Part shown: in pieces, positions 8,501 through 16,100 of the stretch
Numbering within the stretch: the first letter of the stretch is position 1
Layout of the letters: each line of letters starts with the position of its first letter
Notes under the pieces: generated by a model
The model's database searches: none
Seen by the model: the letters and a program-made list of their open reading frames with translations, nothing else
What the model was told of the DNA's origin: nothing
DNA from: Thalassolituus sp. UBA674
GTDB lineage: Bacteria; Pseudomonadota; Gammaproteobacteria; Pseudomonadales; Oceanobacteraceae
Direction of reading: 5' to 3'
Assembly: GCA_002298335.1 (NCBI GenBank)
Contig: DBNK01000009.1
Coordinates: 1-24,059 of the forward strand
DNA: 24,059 bases
Program-made: the position numbers and the translations under genes

Positions 8501-9020
8501 CATTCTGGAGAATGAGTACTACGGTTTTTATAAGATATATAAAGCTACTTCATCGGGTATTGCTCTGATTGAGGAGCAGGTCGAAGAGCCTTCCTACTTT
8601 GAAGATGTCACACGTACATTGGATGGTTATATCCAGATGCCGAAAAAAATGGGTCTCAATACCACCAGTTTTTATAATTATTCCACCGCAGAATTGGGAG
8701 AATCTGAGTCTGAAAGCTCTGTTGAAGAGCTGACTTTCTCTGAGTATGGTTTAACTGAATGGAATGGCGAAAGTTATGAGTACGTGACGTTGATCTATGA
8801 TGGTTCTGTGAGGACGTATCTGAAAGGAGTGGGGCTGGTTTATTACGGTTACGCTGGTGAAGTTGACCCGTATGTAGTGAGTGTTGAGATTGAGCAGCTT
8901 GATGATACTGATGTGAAATCTAAATCATCCGGAGGTGGTTCTTTTCAGCCTTTTTGGTTGATGCTACTTACGATACTGCTTTTCTTGAAACACGCCAAGA
9001 AACGAAAACGGTTTTATTGA
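5532..9020 (+). CDS. Large secreted beta-propeller / thrombospondin type 3 protein with GlyGly-CTERM-like tail
   Basis: A 1162-residue, strongly acidic exported protein of unknown function. Signal peptide at about 1-28 (basic MPRVFSFRK, hydrophobic core, cut near LHA-A). Residues about 35-595 are beta-rich with repeated blade-like motifs such as YVGYEDGSISYFD, suggesting a propeller. Asp-rich thrombospondin type 3/calcium-binding repeats lie at about 598-688 and 827-950, including FDNCPFEANVDQSDKDGD, DDNCPTVHNP and QDNCPDLYNPDQ. Between them (about 693-826) is a probable jelly-roll domain ending YYLDDLAFG. A further domain (about 955-1125) leads to a C-terminal GGGS (1134-1137), a hydrophobic segment (1139-1152) and the basic tail KKRKR. 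That tripartite end resembles GlyGly-CTERM signals processed by rhombosortase after type II secretion (family knowledge; assignment inferred). ATG 5532 has AGGA seven bases upstream. A 60-base sample is about 38% GC against about 58% in the symporter gene, suggesting acquisition. Confidence 0.85.
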   Translation: MPRVFSFRKALTCLTAVASSFFISTLHAALVDIKEQDEVVYALYSAPNKIVRYDLKQERFLSEISLTSYPSAFEIDASHIYVGLDREIRRMTLSGTSNTFVRNAGSTVTDMTSVGKYLFAREEEDSVLSIDKDDLSLVERHDALTPGSSYIGSEIQSAYYYRTVIQGPADIYKVSINADGTTESEDDSPYHGDYPDAANLFMNSSESKVFDDAGIVYLTDTLEYAGSLSGVAHLMTFKDDNPIILRDDEVIVFDQNLIEQGRISSVAGANFLSEYGDIVFLFQSTDVSTLNVTKYDISKYELPQPGDPLNPEGFQYTPEIYEQNGGSVIYLYDKESLNVFRWDMISGKYLTSLKINTPLLLLSYSESHNRLYVGYEDGSISYFDLSEDDPEEVDFTVLTMGIHGLKAFDNYLFAVDYSGAWNTQYLFDNGGSLLSSAEWRYYSKVYLWNPENSRMYYFQDDSSPNDVGWTDINVETGIIGDDGDSLYHGDIINPEPPLILIDSNQLLLSGSGQIMDPAATLEVVDYLSNAISDSIWSEGQLVTVTQRGYKYQLWGSNYELKFQRRIDSIHPIRIFIYNETLTMVSDPEGIPVFTEFGVNDDQDDDGTYDLFDNCPFEANVDQSDKDGDTHGDTCDDDDDDDGIPDSIELEYGLNPLNKNDADWDLDNDGYSNFVEFRAKSDLSDNDSVPPIVSSFSENFNDQDLGYLYNMSDTPWRLSENGIGNTYALKSTDYLKNGEVSSVYITSNFSEGALFFKFKMGESADDYSVMALIDGDVADYATTREFEWNYFRADVDSGVHTIEIRVYAYDEEPDERSSYYLDDLAFGSDIDEDWILEPDDNCPTVHNPSQDDEDLNGIGDDCEGEYSDDDEDGVQRWQDNCPDLYNPDQMNMDYDSFGDICDDDVDGDRVPDDLEALYSFLDPANPYDGGGDFDEDGMTNAQEILAGTDPEVKSERVTIDLLDYFPLGIIKITGSDGNQSNIWPTGNKNEYILENEYYGFYKIYKATSSGIALIEEQVEEPSYFEDVTRTLDGYIQMPKKMGLNTTSFYNYSTAELGESESESSVEELTFSEYGLTEWNGESYEYVTLIYDGSVRTYLKGVGLVYYGYAGEVDPYVVSVEIEQLDDTDVKSKSSGGGSFQPFWLMLLTILLFLKHAKKRKRFY

Positions 9021-9023
9021 GTT

Positions 9024-9058
9024 ATAAAAAAAGCCCCCATCAGGGGGCTTTTCTTTTT
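9024..9058. terminator. Bidirectional terminator between convergent genes
   Basis: AAGCCCCC-ATCA-GGGGGCTT (9031-9050) is flanked by an A-run on the left and a T-run on the right, so it can end transcripts from both sides. It begins four bases after the stop of the propeller gene and lies about 35 bases past the porin stop. Confidence 0.9.
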
Positions 9059-9093
9059 CGGCTTTAATTTCTCATTAAAACCGGATTGCCGCA

Positions 9094-10266
9094 TCAGAAC
9101 CCAAGCTTGGCACTGAACTGAGCGCGGGTCATGGAACCATCGGCACCGCTTTCAATTTCACGGTTTGCGAAGGCCAGTTCACCACCCAGTGTCAGGGCTT
9201 TGGTCGGGCTGTACAGCAGGTTCACACGGGCGCTGCTGGTGTCGCTGGTTGCGCTCATGCCGGTGTAGTCGGTGTCGTTATCCACACTTAAAGCGGAGTA
9301 GACGACGCTGGAGCGCCATTGCTCACTCCACCAGTGACGGTAAGACAGCGAGTAGCTGATGGCATCAACGCCTTCGAGTTCGCCGTCGGAGTTGATCACA
9401 GCGTCGTTGTAGGCGTTCAGGGCCACGTAACGACCCAGACCATCGCCGACATTGACCATCACCTTGACGTCGTCCTTACCAAGCATGTACACGCCCGACA
9501 GGCTGACACCATACGCCATGGTGGTTTCGTCGAATCCAGCACCATTGTTGTAGGCCAGCTGACGCAGGATACCGGCAGCGGTGAGTGACATATCACCGGC
9601 TTTCATGTCATAGCGTACGACAACATCGGGCATGGAGTTGTCATCGGTGACCACTCGGGAAGCCGTGGTGCCGTCATAAACAGTCACTGCGGTCTCCGGG
9701 TTTTCCAGTGCAATCTGGATTGGTCCGTTGGTATAACGGATCTGCGACTGGCGGACGAACACGGCACCATCGGTATTACCGATGAAGTCGAGGGTTTCCG
9801 GCAGTGAGTTGACGTTCATGAAGGTGGACCAGGTCTGACCGAACAGCCAGTTGTCGTAACTTAAGAAGGCATGACGCAGACGCGGTACACGTGAGTTGGA
9901 GATCCGTTCGTCGCCACCGGCGGTAGCCATAAAATCGATCTCGGTATACGACTTGAGCGTATGGCCATCCATATCAGTTTTGGTGGCCAGACCAAGGCGG
10001 GTCTGACGGGAATGAAAGTCTACTGCGGTGGTTTCACTTTCACCGCCCACCGGTGTGAGTGACGGTACGTAAAAATCGCGGCCGATACTTTCAGGTGCCA
10101 GGGTGCCGTCGCTGTAATCAGACACCATGGCATCAAATTTGATGTAACCCTTTATTGAGACATCCGTGCCATTAAAGTTGCCCAGCTCGACTGCCTGAGC
10201 GCTGGTTGCTGCCAGAATTCCGGCCATTAGTGTTGCGTTTATGAAATTATTTTTATGTTGCTTCAT
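9094..10266 (-). CDS. DcaP-like outer-membrane porin
   Basis: A 390-residue outer-membrane beta-barrel precursor. Signal peptide at 1-25 ends TSAQA, and the mature protein begins VELGNF. Features match the DcaP-like trimeric porin family: an early GYIKFDAMVSDYS strand, DFHSRQTRLGL, then SNSRVPRLRHAF, WLFGQTWSTFMNVNSLPETLDF and FVRQSQIRYTNGP, followed by alternating amphipathic strands and the C-terminal beta-signal ending in Phe (SAKLGF). Acinetobacter DcaP passes dicarboxylates and other small anions (family knowledge). Divergence from acs across a shared operator region suggests this porin helps acetate or another short acid cross the outer membrane (inference). GGAGG lies 10 bases before the ATG. 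It is transcribed alone and ends at the bidirectional terminator. Confidence 0.88.
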   Translation of the reverse strand: MKQHKNNFINATLMAGILAATSAQAVELGNFNGTDVSIKGYIKFDAMVSDYSDGTLAPESIGRDFYVPSLTPVGGESETTAVDFHSRQTRLGLATKTDMDGHTLKSYTEIDFMATAGGDERISNSRVPRLRHAFLSYDNWLFGQTWSTFMNVNSLPETLDFIGNTDGAVFVRQSQIRYTNGPIQIALENPETAVTVYDGTTASRVVTDDNSMPDVVVRYDMKAGDMSLTAAGILRQLAYNNGAGFDETTMAYGVSLSGVYMLGKDDVKVMVNVGDGLGRYVALNAYNDAVINSDGELEGVDAISYSLSYRHWWSEQWRSSVVYSALSVDNDTDYTGMSATSDTSSARVNLLYSPTKALTLGGELAFANREIESGADGSMTRAQFSAKLGF

Positions 10267-10325
10267 TGTGAGCCACCCTCCGTTTATGAGTGCTACAAAG
10301 ACACGATAAGCCGTTCTTACCGTCC

Positions 10326-10340
10326 ATGGCTGCTAGCCAT
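10326..10340. repeat. Small inverted repeat beside the acs/porin operator
   Basis: ATGGCT-GCT-AGCCAT directly abuts the operator on its porin side. It may be a binding site or a stem in the porin leader; no function can be assigned. Confidence 0.35.
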
Positions 10341-10384
10341 TAGTCGAATATAGACTATGGTCGGTATTCGACCAGTGTCGAATA
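10341..10384. promoter_or_regulatory. Double GAC-N4-GTC operator between porin and acs (candidate CrbR site)
   Basis: Box 1 is GACTATGGTC (10353-10362) and box 2 is GACCAGTGTC (10370-10379), 17 bases centre to centre. Box 2 sits in a perfect palindrome, TATTCGAC-CAGT-GTCGAATA (10365-10384). The octamer GTCGAATA occurs a third time at 10343-10350. The symporter promoter region (16827-16861) carries the same arrangement, including the identical 11-mer GACTATGGTCG. CrbR is the obvious ligand because its gene lies between the two sites and acs is the classic CrbR target (inference). On the porin side, TATATT may serve as a -10 element. Confidence 0.65.
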
Positions 10385-10444
10385 GAATCTTTCGCGCCAA
10401 CTCGGCACTGTAGTGAACATGCTCAGGCTTATCGGGAGGCATTT

Positions 10445-12370
10445 ATGCACGTTAATCCACACTCTAAAAGCGCAGCTTTTAAACCGTCGATGAAAGAAAG
10501 CTCACACTCAGGTAGTGATCTTTTCTGGAGAATGCAGGCTAAATCTCTTAATTGGCGTAAGCCTTTCACTAAGCTTAAAGACATATCTTTTGATCCGGAT
10601 AATTTATATATCCGCTGGTTTGAAGATGGCTTTCTGAATATTGCGGAAAATTGCATCGATCGGCACCTGCCGGAGAAGAAAGATAAAACCGCAATTATCT
10701 GGCAAAGCCAGGATATGGATGTGGCGCAGCATATCTCTTATCAGATGCTGTACGAAGAGGTCAGCCGGCTGTCCAATGCCCTGACCGAACTGGGCGTGAA
10801 AGAAGGCCACCGGGTGATCATTTATATGCCAATGATTCCCGAAGCTGCTTATGCCATGCTGGCTTGTGCTCGTATCGGTGCTATTCACTCCGTGGTGTTT
10901 GGTGGTTTTTCAGCCCGCGCATTGGCTGACCGCATTGACGACAGCGGTGCACGGGTGGTGATTACGGCCACACACGCCCGCCGTGGCAGTAAACGCATCA
11001 TGCTGAAAGATATTGTCGATGACGCGTTGGCACTCGGGAACAGCGAGCAGGTCGACAACGTTGTCGTGGTGCGTCATCCGACTGACTCCGGTGTCGACTA
11101 TCAGGAGTACACCCGCGATATTGATTACCGCGAACTGGTCGACCGGCAGCCGGCCCATCATGTAACGCAAGGGTTCCCGGCGGAACATCCGCTGTTTATT
11201 CTCTATACCTCCGGCTCCACCGGTAAGCCCAAGGGCATCCAGCACGCCACCGGCGGTTACCTCTGTTATGCCGATACCACATTCCGTCATTCCTTTGCAG
11301 CGGATGAGAATGATGTGTACTGGTGTTCCGCCGATATCGGCTGGATTACCGGGCACACCTATGTGGTTTACGGCCCTCTGGCCGCCGGTGCGACAACCGT
11401 TATGTATGAAGGGGTTCCTAACTATCCGGATCTGGGCCGTTTCGGCGAGATTATTGACCGTCATAAGGTCAGTATTTTCTACACAGCGCCAACCGCTATC
11501 CGTCTGCTGATGGCCGACAAAGCCGAATCCCTGAACTCGTCAGAGCGCAGTTCGCTGCGTCTCCTCGGTTCGGCCGGTGAGCCAATCAACCCCGGCGTGT
11601 GGGACTGGTTCCGCAACGACTTCGGTAACGGCAAGGTTGAGGTTCTGGATACCTGGTGGCAGACAGAGACCGGTGGCCAGATGATCCTGCCGCTGGATCA
11701 GTCGAAAGGCTCAAAACCCGGGTCGGCTGGCAAACCATTCACCGGAGTGCATCCACAACTGGTCGAAAGCGACGGCACCGTGCTTGAAGGTGCTGCCTCA
11801 GGTCATCTGGTGATCACGGAGTCCTGGCCGGGACAGGGCCGGACTATCTGGGGAGATCACCAACGTTTTGTGGAAACCTATTTCACCACCTATCCGGGCA
11901 AGTACTTTACCGGTGACGGCGCCCGCCGTGATGAGGACGGCGACTACTGGATCACGGGCCGGGTTGATGACGTGCTCAACGTCTCCGGTCATCGCCTGGG
12001 TACGGCAGAAATTGAGAGTGCGGCTGTCCAGCATCCGCTGGTGACAGAAGCGGCAGTTGTGGGTTATCCGCACGATATCAAAGGCGAAGCGATTTACATC
12101 TACGCCGCGCCGGTGGCCGGTACCGAACCCACCGAAGAGATGACCGAGTCTCTGCGCGCTACGATACGGGGTGTACTCGGACCGATTGCCTCGCCGGATA
12201 AAATCCAGTGGGCGAAAGACCTGCCCAAGACCCGTTCCGGCAAGATCATGCGCCGCATTCTGCGCAAGATCGCCAGTAACGAGCTGGATAATCTGGGTGA
12301 TACGTCAACGCTGGCGGACCCGACGGTGGTCACCAGTCTGATAGAAGGTCGGCTGAACCGCGGGGAATAA
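10445..12370 (+). CDS. acs: Acetyl-CoA synthetase (AMP-forming)
   Basis: Activates acetate with ATP and CoA to acetyl-CoA, the high-affinity route for acetate use. The 641 residues align throughout with E. coli Acs (652). Key elements: N-terminal ACAS region (about 25-80), P-loop-like YTSGSTGKPKG (254-264), GWITGHTYVVYGPL (299-312), DTWWQTETGG (402-411, with the acetate-pocket Trp), hinge region GRVDDVLNVSGHRLGTAE (505-522) and C-terminal PKTRSGK (594-600). Lys600 is the catalytic lysine that protein acetyltransferases silence in this family. The ATG at 10445 has GGGAGG five bases upstream and is the only sensible start. It is followed by crbR on the same strand after 107 bases, with an imperfect terminator between. 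The promoter shares an operator with the divergent porin. Confidence 0.98.
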   Translation: MHVNPHSKSAAFKPSMKESSHSGSDLFWRMQAKSLNWRKPFTKLKDISFDPDNLYIRWFEDGFLNIAENCIDRHLPEKKDKTAIIWQSQDMDVAQHISYQMLYEEVSRLSNALTELGVKEGHRVIIYMPMIPEAAYAMLACARIGAIHSVVFGGFSARALADRIDDSGARVVITATHARRGSKRIMLKDIVDDALALGNSEQVDNVVVVRHPTDSGVDYQEYTRDIDYRELVDRQPAHHVTQGFPAEHPLFILYTSGSTGKPKGIQHATGGYLCYADTTFRHSFAADENDVYWCSADIGWITGHTYVVYGPLAAGATTVMYEGVPNYPDLGRFGEIIDRHKVSIFYTAPTAIRLLMADKAESLNSSERSSLRLLGSAGEPINPGVWDWFRNDFGNGKVEVLDTWWQTETGGQMILPLDQSKGSKPGSAGKPFTGVHPQLVESDGTVLEGAASGHLVITESWPGQGRTIWGDHQRFVETYFTTYPGKYFTGDGARRDEDGDYWITGRVDDVLNVSGHRLGTAEIESAAVQHPLVTEAAVVGYPHDIKGEAIYIYAAPVAGTEPTEEMTESLRATIRGVLGPIASPDKIQWAKDLPKTRSGKIMRRILRKIASNELDNLGDTSTLADPTVVTSLIEGRLNRGE

Positions 12371-12388
12371 CTCCGCCTGACCGACTCT

Positions 12389-12440
12389 GCGGGCGTCTGC
12401 CGGAGACAGAAGGCGCTCGCATTCTTTGATTTTATTGTTT
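12389..12440 (+). terminator. Imperfect terminator-like hairpin after acs
   Basis: GCGGGCG...TCTG pairs imperfectly with CAGAAGGCGCTCGC (12389-12420), followed by a T-rich stretch ending TTTATTGTTT. The stem has bulges, so termination may be partial and allow some read-through into crbR. Confidence 0.4.
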
Positions 12441-12477
12441 CTAATGTCCTTAAGAATAAAAACTATACTCAGGGACT

Positions 12478-13125
12478 ATGTACCATTTTCATATTGCGGA
12501 TGATCACCCGCTGTTCAGGACGGCATTGGTGCAGGTGATCAGCCAGAACTATCCGGACTCCTCCATCAGCCAGTCGCAGACGCTGGAGAGTACGCTGCAC
12601 GACCTCGAAAACCTTGAGGATGTCGATCTGCTGCTGCTTGACCTGAATATGCCCGGCAGTATGGACCTGTTCGGTCTGGTAACCATCCGCGAAACCTTTC
12701 CGGGTATCCCTGTGGTGATTGTCTCCGGCAACGAAGAGCAGGCCACGGTGAACCGCGCGCTGGGTCATGGCGCACTCGGGTATATTTCCAAATCCCTCAG
12801 TCCGGAGCAGATGTCAGCAGCCATTACTGCCGTTCTGGATGGCAAAATCTGGGTGGAAGAACGTTTCAAAGCAGCACTTAAACCCATCAGCGCGGAAGAA
12901 AAAGACCTGGCCGGTAAAATCGCCTCGCTCACGCCGCAGCAGTACAAGGTGCTGTGTCTGCTGAAAGAAGGCTGGCTGAACAAGCAGATTGGCTATGAAA
13001 TCGGTGTTACCGAAGCCACAGTGAAAGCACACATCACTGCGATATTCCGAAAGCTGAATGTGTCCAACCGGGTGCAGGCGATTCTGGAAATGAATAAGCT
13101 GGCGATTCATCCCGACGAGGCATAA
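12478..13125 (+). CDS. crbR: LuxR-family response regulator (CrbR/ErdR type)
   Basis: A 215-residue two-component response regulator. The receiver domain (about 1-125) has the acidic pair Asp8-Asp9, phospho-acceptor Asp55 in LLLLDLNMPG, Ser83 at the switch position and Lys105. A short linker leads to a GerE/LuxR helix-turn-helix at about 148-207 (LTPQQYKVLCLLKEGWLNKQIGYEIGVTEATVKAH). Homologues called CrbR (Vibrio, Pseudomonas) or ErdR activate acs and acetate transport with the CrbS/MxtR kinase (family knowledge). The position between acs and the crbS-like kinase supports that name. AGGGA lies only two bases before the ATG and a TATACT hexamer lies at 12464-12469, so the transcript may have almost no leader or come by read-through from acs. 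It is convergent with crbS, 7 bases apart. Confidence 0.88.
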   Translation: MYHFHIADDHPLFRTALVQVISQNYPDSSISQSQTLESTLHDLENLEDVDLLLLDLNMPGSMDLFGLVTIRETFPGIPVVIVSGNEEQATVNRALGHGALGYISKSLSPEQMSAAITAVLDGKIWVEERFKAALKPISAEEKDLAGKIASLTPQQYKVLCLLKEGWLNKQIGYEIGVTEATVKAHITAIFRKLNVSNRVQAILEMNKLAIHPDEA

Positions 13126-13132
13126 TCAAACC

Positions 13133-16100
13133 TCAGCCTTTCCTCACCAGCTGCTCCAGCAGTGCCCGTAGCCGGCCGGGCTTGATCGGCTTACGCAGGA
13201 AGGCCATACGGTTGGCGGCGGCCTGGACCTTGAAGTCGGGTTCGGGAGCGGCGGAGACCAGACAGCCTGGCACCTCTTTCTTCCAGAGTTTGCGTAACTC
13301 CCGGGCCAGTTCCACACCGTTATTGCCGTCTTCCAGATGCCAGTCCACGACCAGCAGATCCGGTGGCGCGTCCGGGTTTTGCTGTGCGTACGCCAGTGCA
13401 GGGCCTGCCCCAGCGGCGCTGCTGAATTCACAGCCCCACTCCGTAAGCACGGCTTCCAGTGCCCGGATGTTCCGCACATCGTCATCCACGCAAAAAATCC
13501 GCCGGCCACGCAGGTTGTCCGGCAGCATGTCCGGTAGCAGGGTTTCGTTCTTCTGCGCCTGCGGACGGCTCTGACCGAGAGGCACCAGCAGAGAGAACAT
13601 GCTGCCTTTACCGGATTCACTCTGGCACTGAATCTGATGTCCGAGCAGCTCAGCAAAGCGTTTGGCCACCGCCAGGCCCAGACCAATGCCGCTGACGGTC
13701 TGTTGCTGAGAGGAGCGGAAGAAGTCATCAAAAATATGCTCGAGGTCGGCTTCGGGAATACCCGCGCCGGTATCCAGTACACAGATTTCCAGCAGCCGGT
13801 CCGGGCGGTGACGGCAACCCAGCAGTATCCTGCCACCCTGGGTGTACTTCACCGCGTTCGACAGAAAGTTCTGGATGATGCGTCGCAGATATCTCGGGTC
13901 GCTGTACACCACAGCGGAGGTCGGTACATAGCGGATGTCGGTGTCGGCGCTGGTCTGCACGCGGAATTCAGCAACCAGAGGCTCCAGCAGAGTGGTCAGG
14001 GGAATGTCTTTGCACTCGGTACGGATAGCGCCGGTATCCAGCTTCGAGATTTCCAGAAACGTTCCTATGATGTGCTCACTCGACTGAATGGCGCTGTTCA
14101 GGTTCTCAATAATCTCAATATTTCCGGCTCCGGCCTTACGTGCCTGCTCAAGCAGCAGGCTGGCATAGAGGTTGGCGGCGTTCAGTGGTTGCAGAATGTC
14201 GTGGCTGGCGTGGGCAATAAAGCGTGATTTGCTCTGGTTGGCCTCTACCGCCATGCGCTGGGCACGCTCCAGCTCATTGGTGCGCTCTTTTACCCGTTGT
14301 TCCAGGTACAGCCGGGTTTTTTCCAGCCGGTCCTGAGCGTCGATGTACTCACTGATGTCGTCGTAGGTGGTGACATACCCCCCGCCCGGCAGAGGGTTAC
14401 CTTTGATCTCGATGACGCGGTCACCCTGATTGCGCACCACCCGGTACGGGCTGCCGGAGCGCAGGTGCTCCATGCGTTTTTCCACATGTTCTTCGGCGCT
14501 GCCGGGGCCGAGCAGACCACGCTCGGCGTTGAAGTGCACCAGATCCGCGACCGGAATACCGACCCTGAGTACGCCATCGGGGTAGCGGAACATTTTTTCG
14601 TAGTTGGCATTCCAGCTGACCAGACGGAAGTTGGCATCCATCACACTGATGGCCGACGACATGCTTTCAAACGACGCCACAATCATGTCCTGATTGAAGC
14701 GGAATGCCCGTGAAGTTTCTTCAAAGATATTAACGACATCTTCCACGCCCAGCTGGCTGCGGTTCTCCAGCGTGCTGAGCAGGCGGATGGCTGACGTCAC
14801 CCCGACCACGCCAGCCAGAGCATGTTCGGCGGCATCCACCAGTTCACCGGAGGCAAAGCTGTCCGACGGTGTGCTGTGGCGGTAGATCAGCTGGCGCGTG
14901 GTGCTTTCACCCAGAAAGCTGATCAGCAGTGCCTGCAGGTCGGCAATCAGGTAATTGCGTTTACGCCGCGAGGGTCTGGCACGCGACAGATTGAGGAAGG
15001 CTTTGGCCTGAATACGGTCAGAGAGGTTGGTTTTGCCGATACCGGAAAACAACCAGTAGGCCAGCACATTGGCGCTCAGACTCAGGGTTACGGCGCGACT
15101 GAAAGGGTCGGCAAATCCGCTGTTGAACAGGTGGTCGGGTCGCAGCCAGCCGATACCAAACAGCCCCTGAGACTGAATTTCAGATGACAGCAGGCCTGCC
15201 TGTATCAGCAGCGGAATCATCAAAGTAATAAACCACACGCTGCAACCGGCAATCAGGCTGGAATAGGCGGCACTGGCGTTACCACGGGCGCTGTAGACGC
15301 CAAACAGCATGGGCGGGCAGACCTGGATGGCCAGAGTGAAGGCGACCAGCCCTATGTCCGTCAGGCGTACATCGTTGGCCAGCAGGGTCTGATACACAGC
15401 CGACATCACCAGTACCAGCACCACGGTCAGGCGGCGACTGTTGATCATGGCCCTGGAGTAATCCGGTGCCGGAACCAGCTGAAAACGCCGCCTGTGCATC
15501 AGGTAGGGCAGTACCACATCATTACTGAGCATATAGCTGAGCGTAATACAGGCCACGATGATCATGGCCGTAGCTGCAGATACTCCGCCGATAAAGGCCA
15601 GCAGGGTCAGCCAGTCGTTCGCGGCGTTCACCGGCAGCATCATGACGTAGGTATCGGCGGGCACTGCCTGCCCGGCGAACACCACGGTCCCGGCGATACT
15701 GATCAGCAGAATACAGAGGGCGGTGATCACCAGATACAGCGGAAAGGTAAAACCGGCAATGCGCAGGTGGCGTTGTGAAACCAGCTCGACAAAGGTCACA
15801 TGGAACATACGTGGCAGACAGAGCACCGCAGCGGCTGAAATCAGGGTTTCCAGCACAAAGCGGTAACTCAGCTGCGGTGCAAGGAAGGTTTGTAATGCCT
15901 CGTGGGCTGCCAGCAGGCGCTGGCTGTCCTGATTGATCAGCACCACCGCCAACAGGGCGATGGCGATCATGGCGATGAGTTTGATCAGGGATTCAAAGGC
16001 AATCGCTGTCATCAGGCCGGCATGATATCCGGCACCTTCGAGACGGCGGTTATCAAAGAAAATGACCAGAGTGATCAGGATCGCGGTAATCAGGGTGCTC

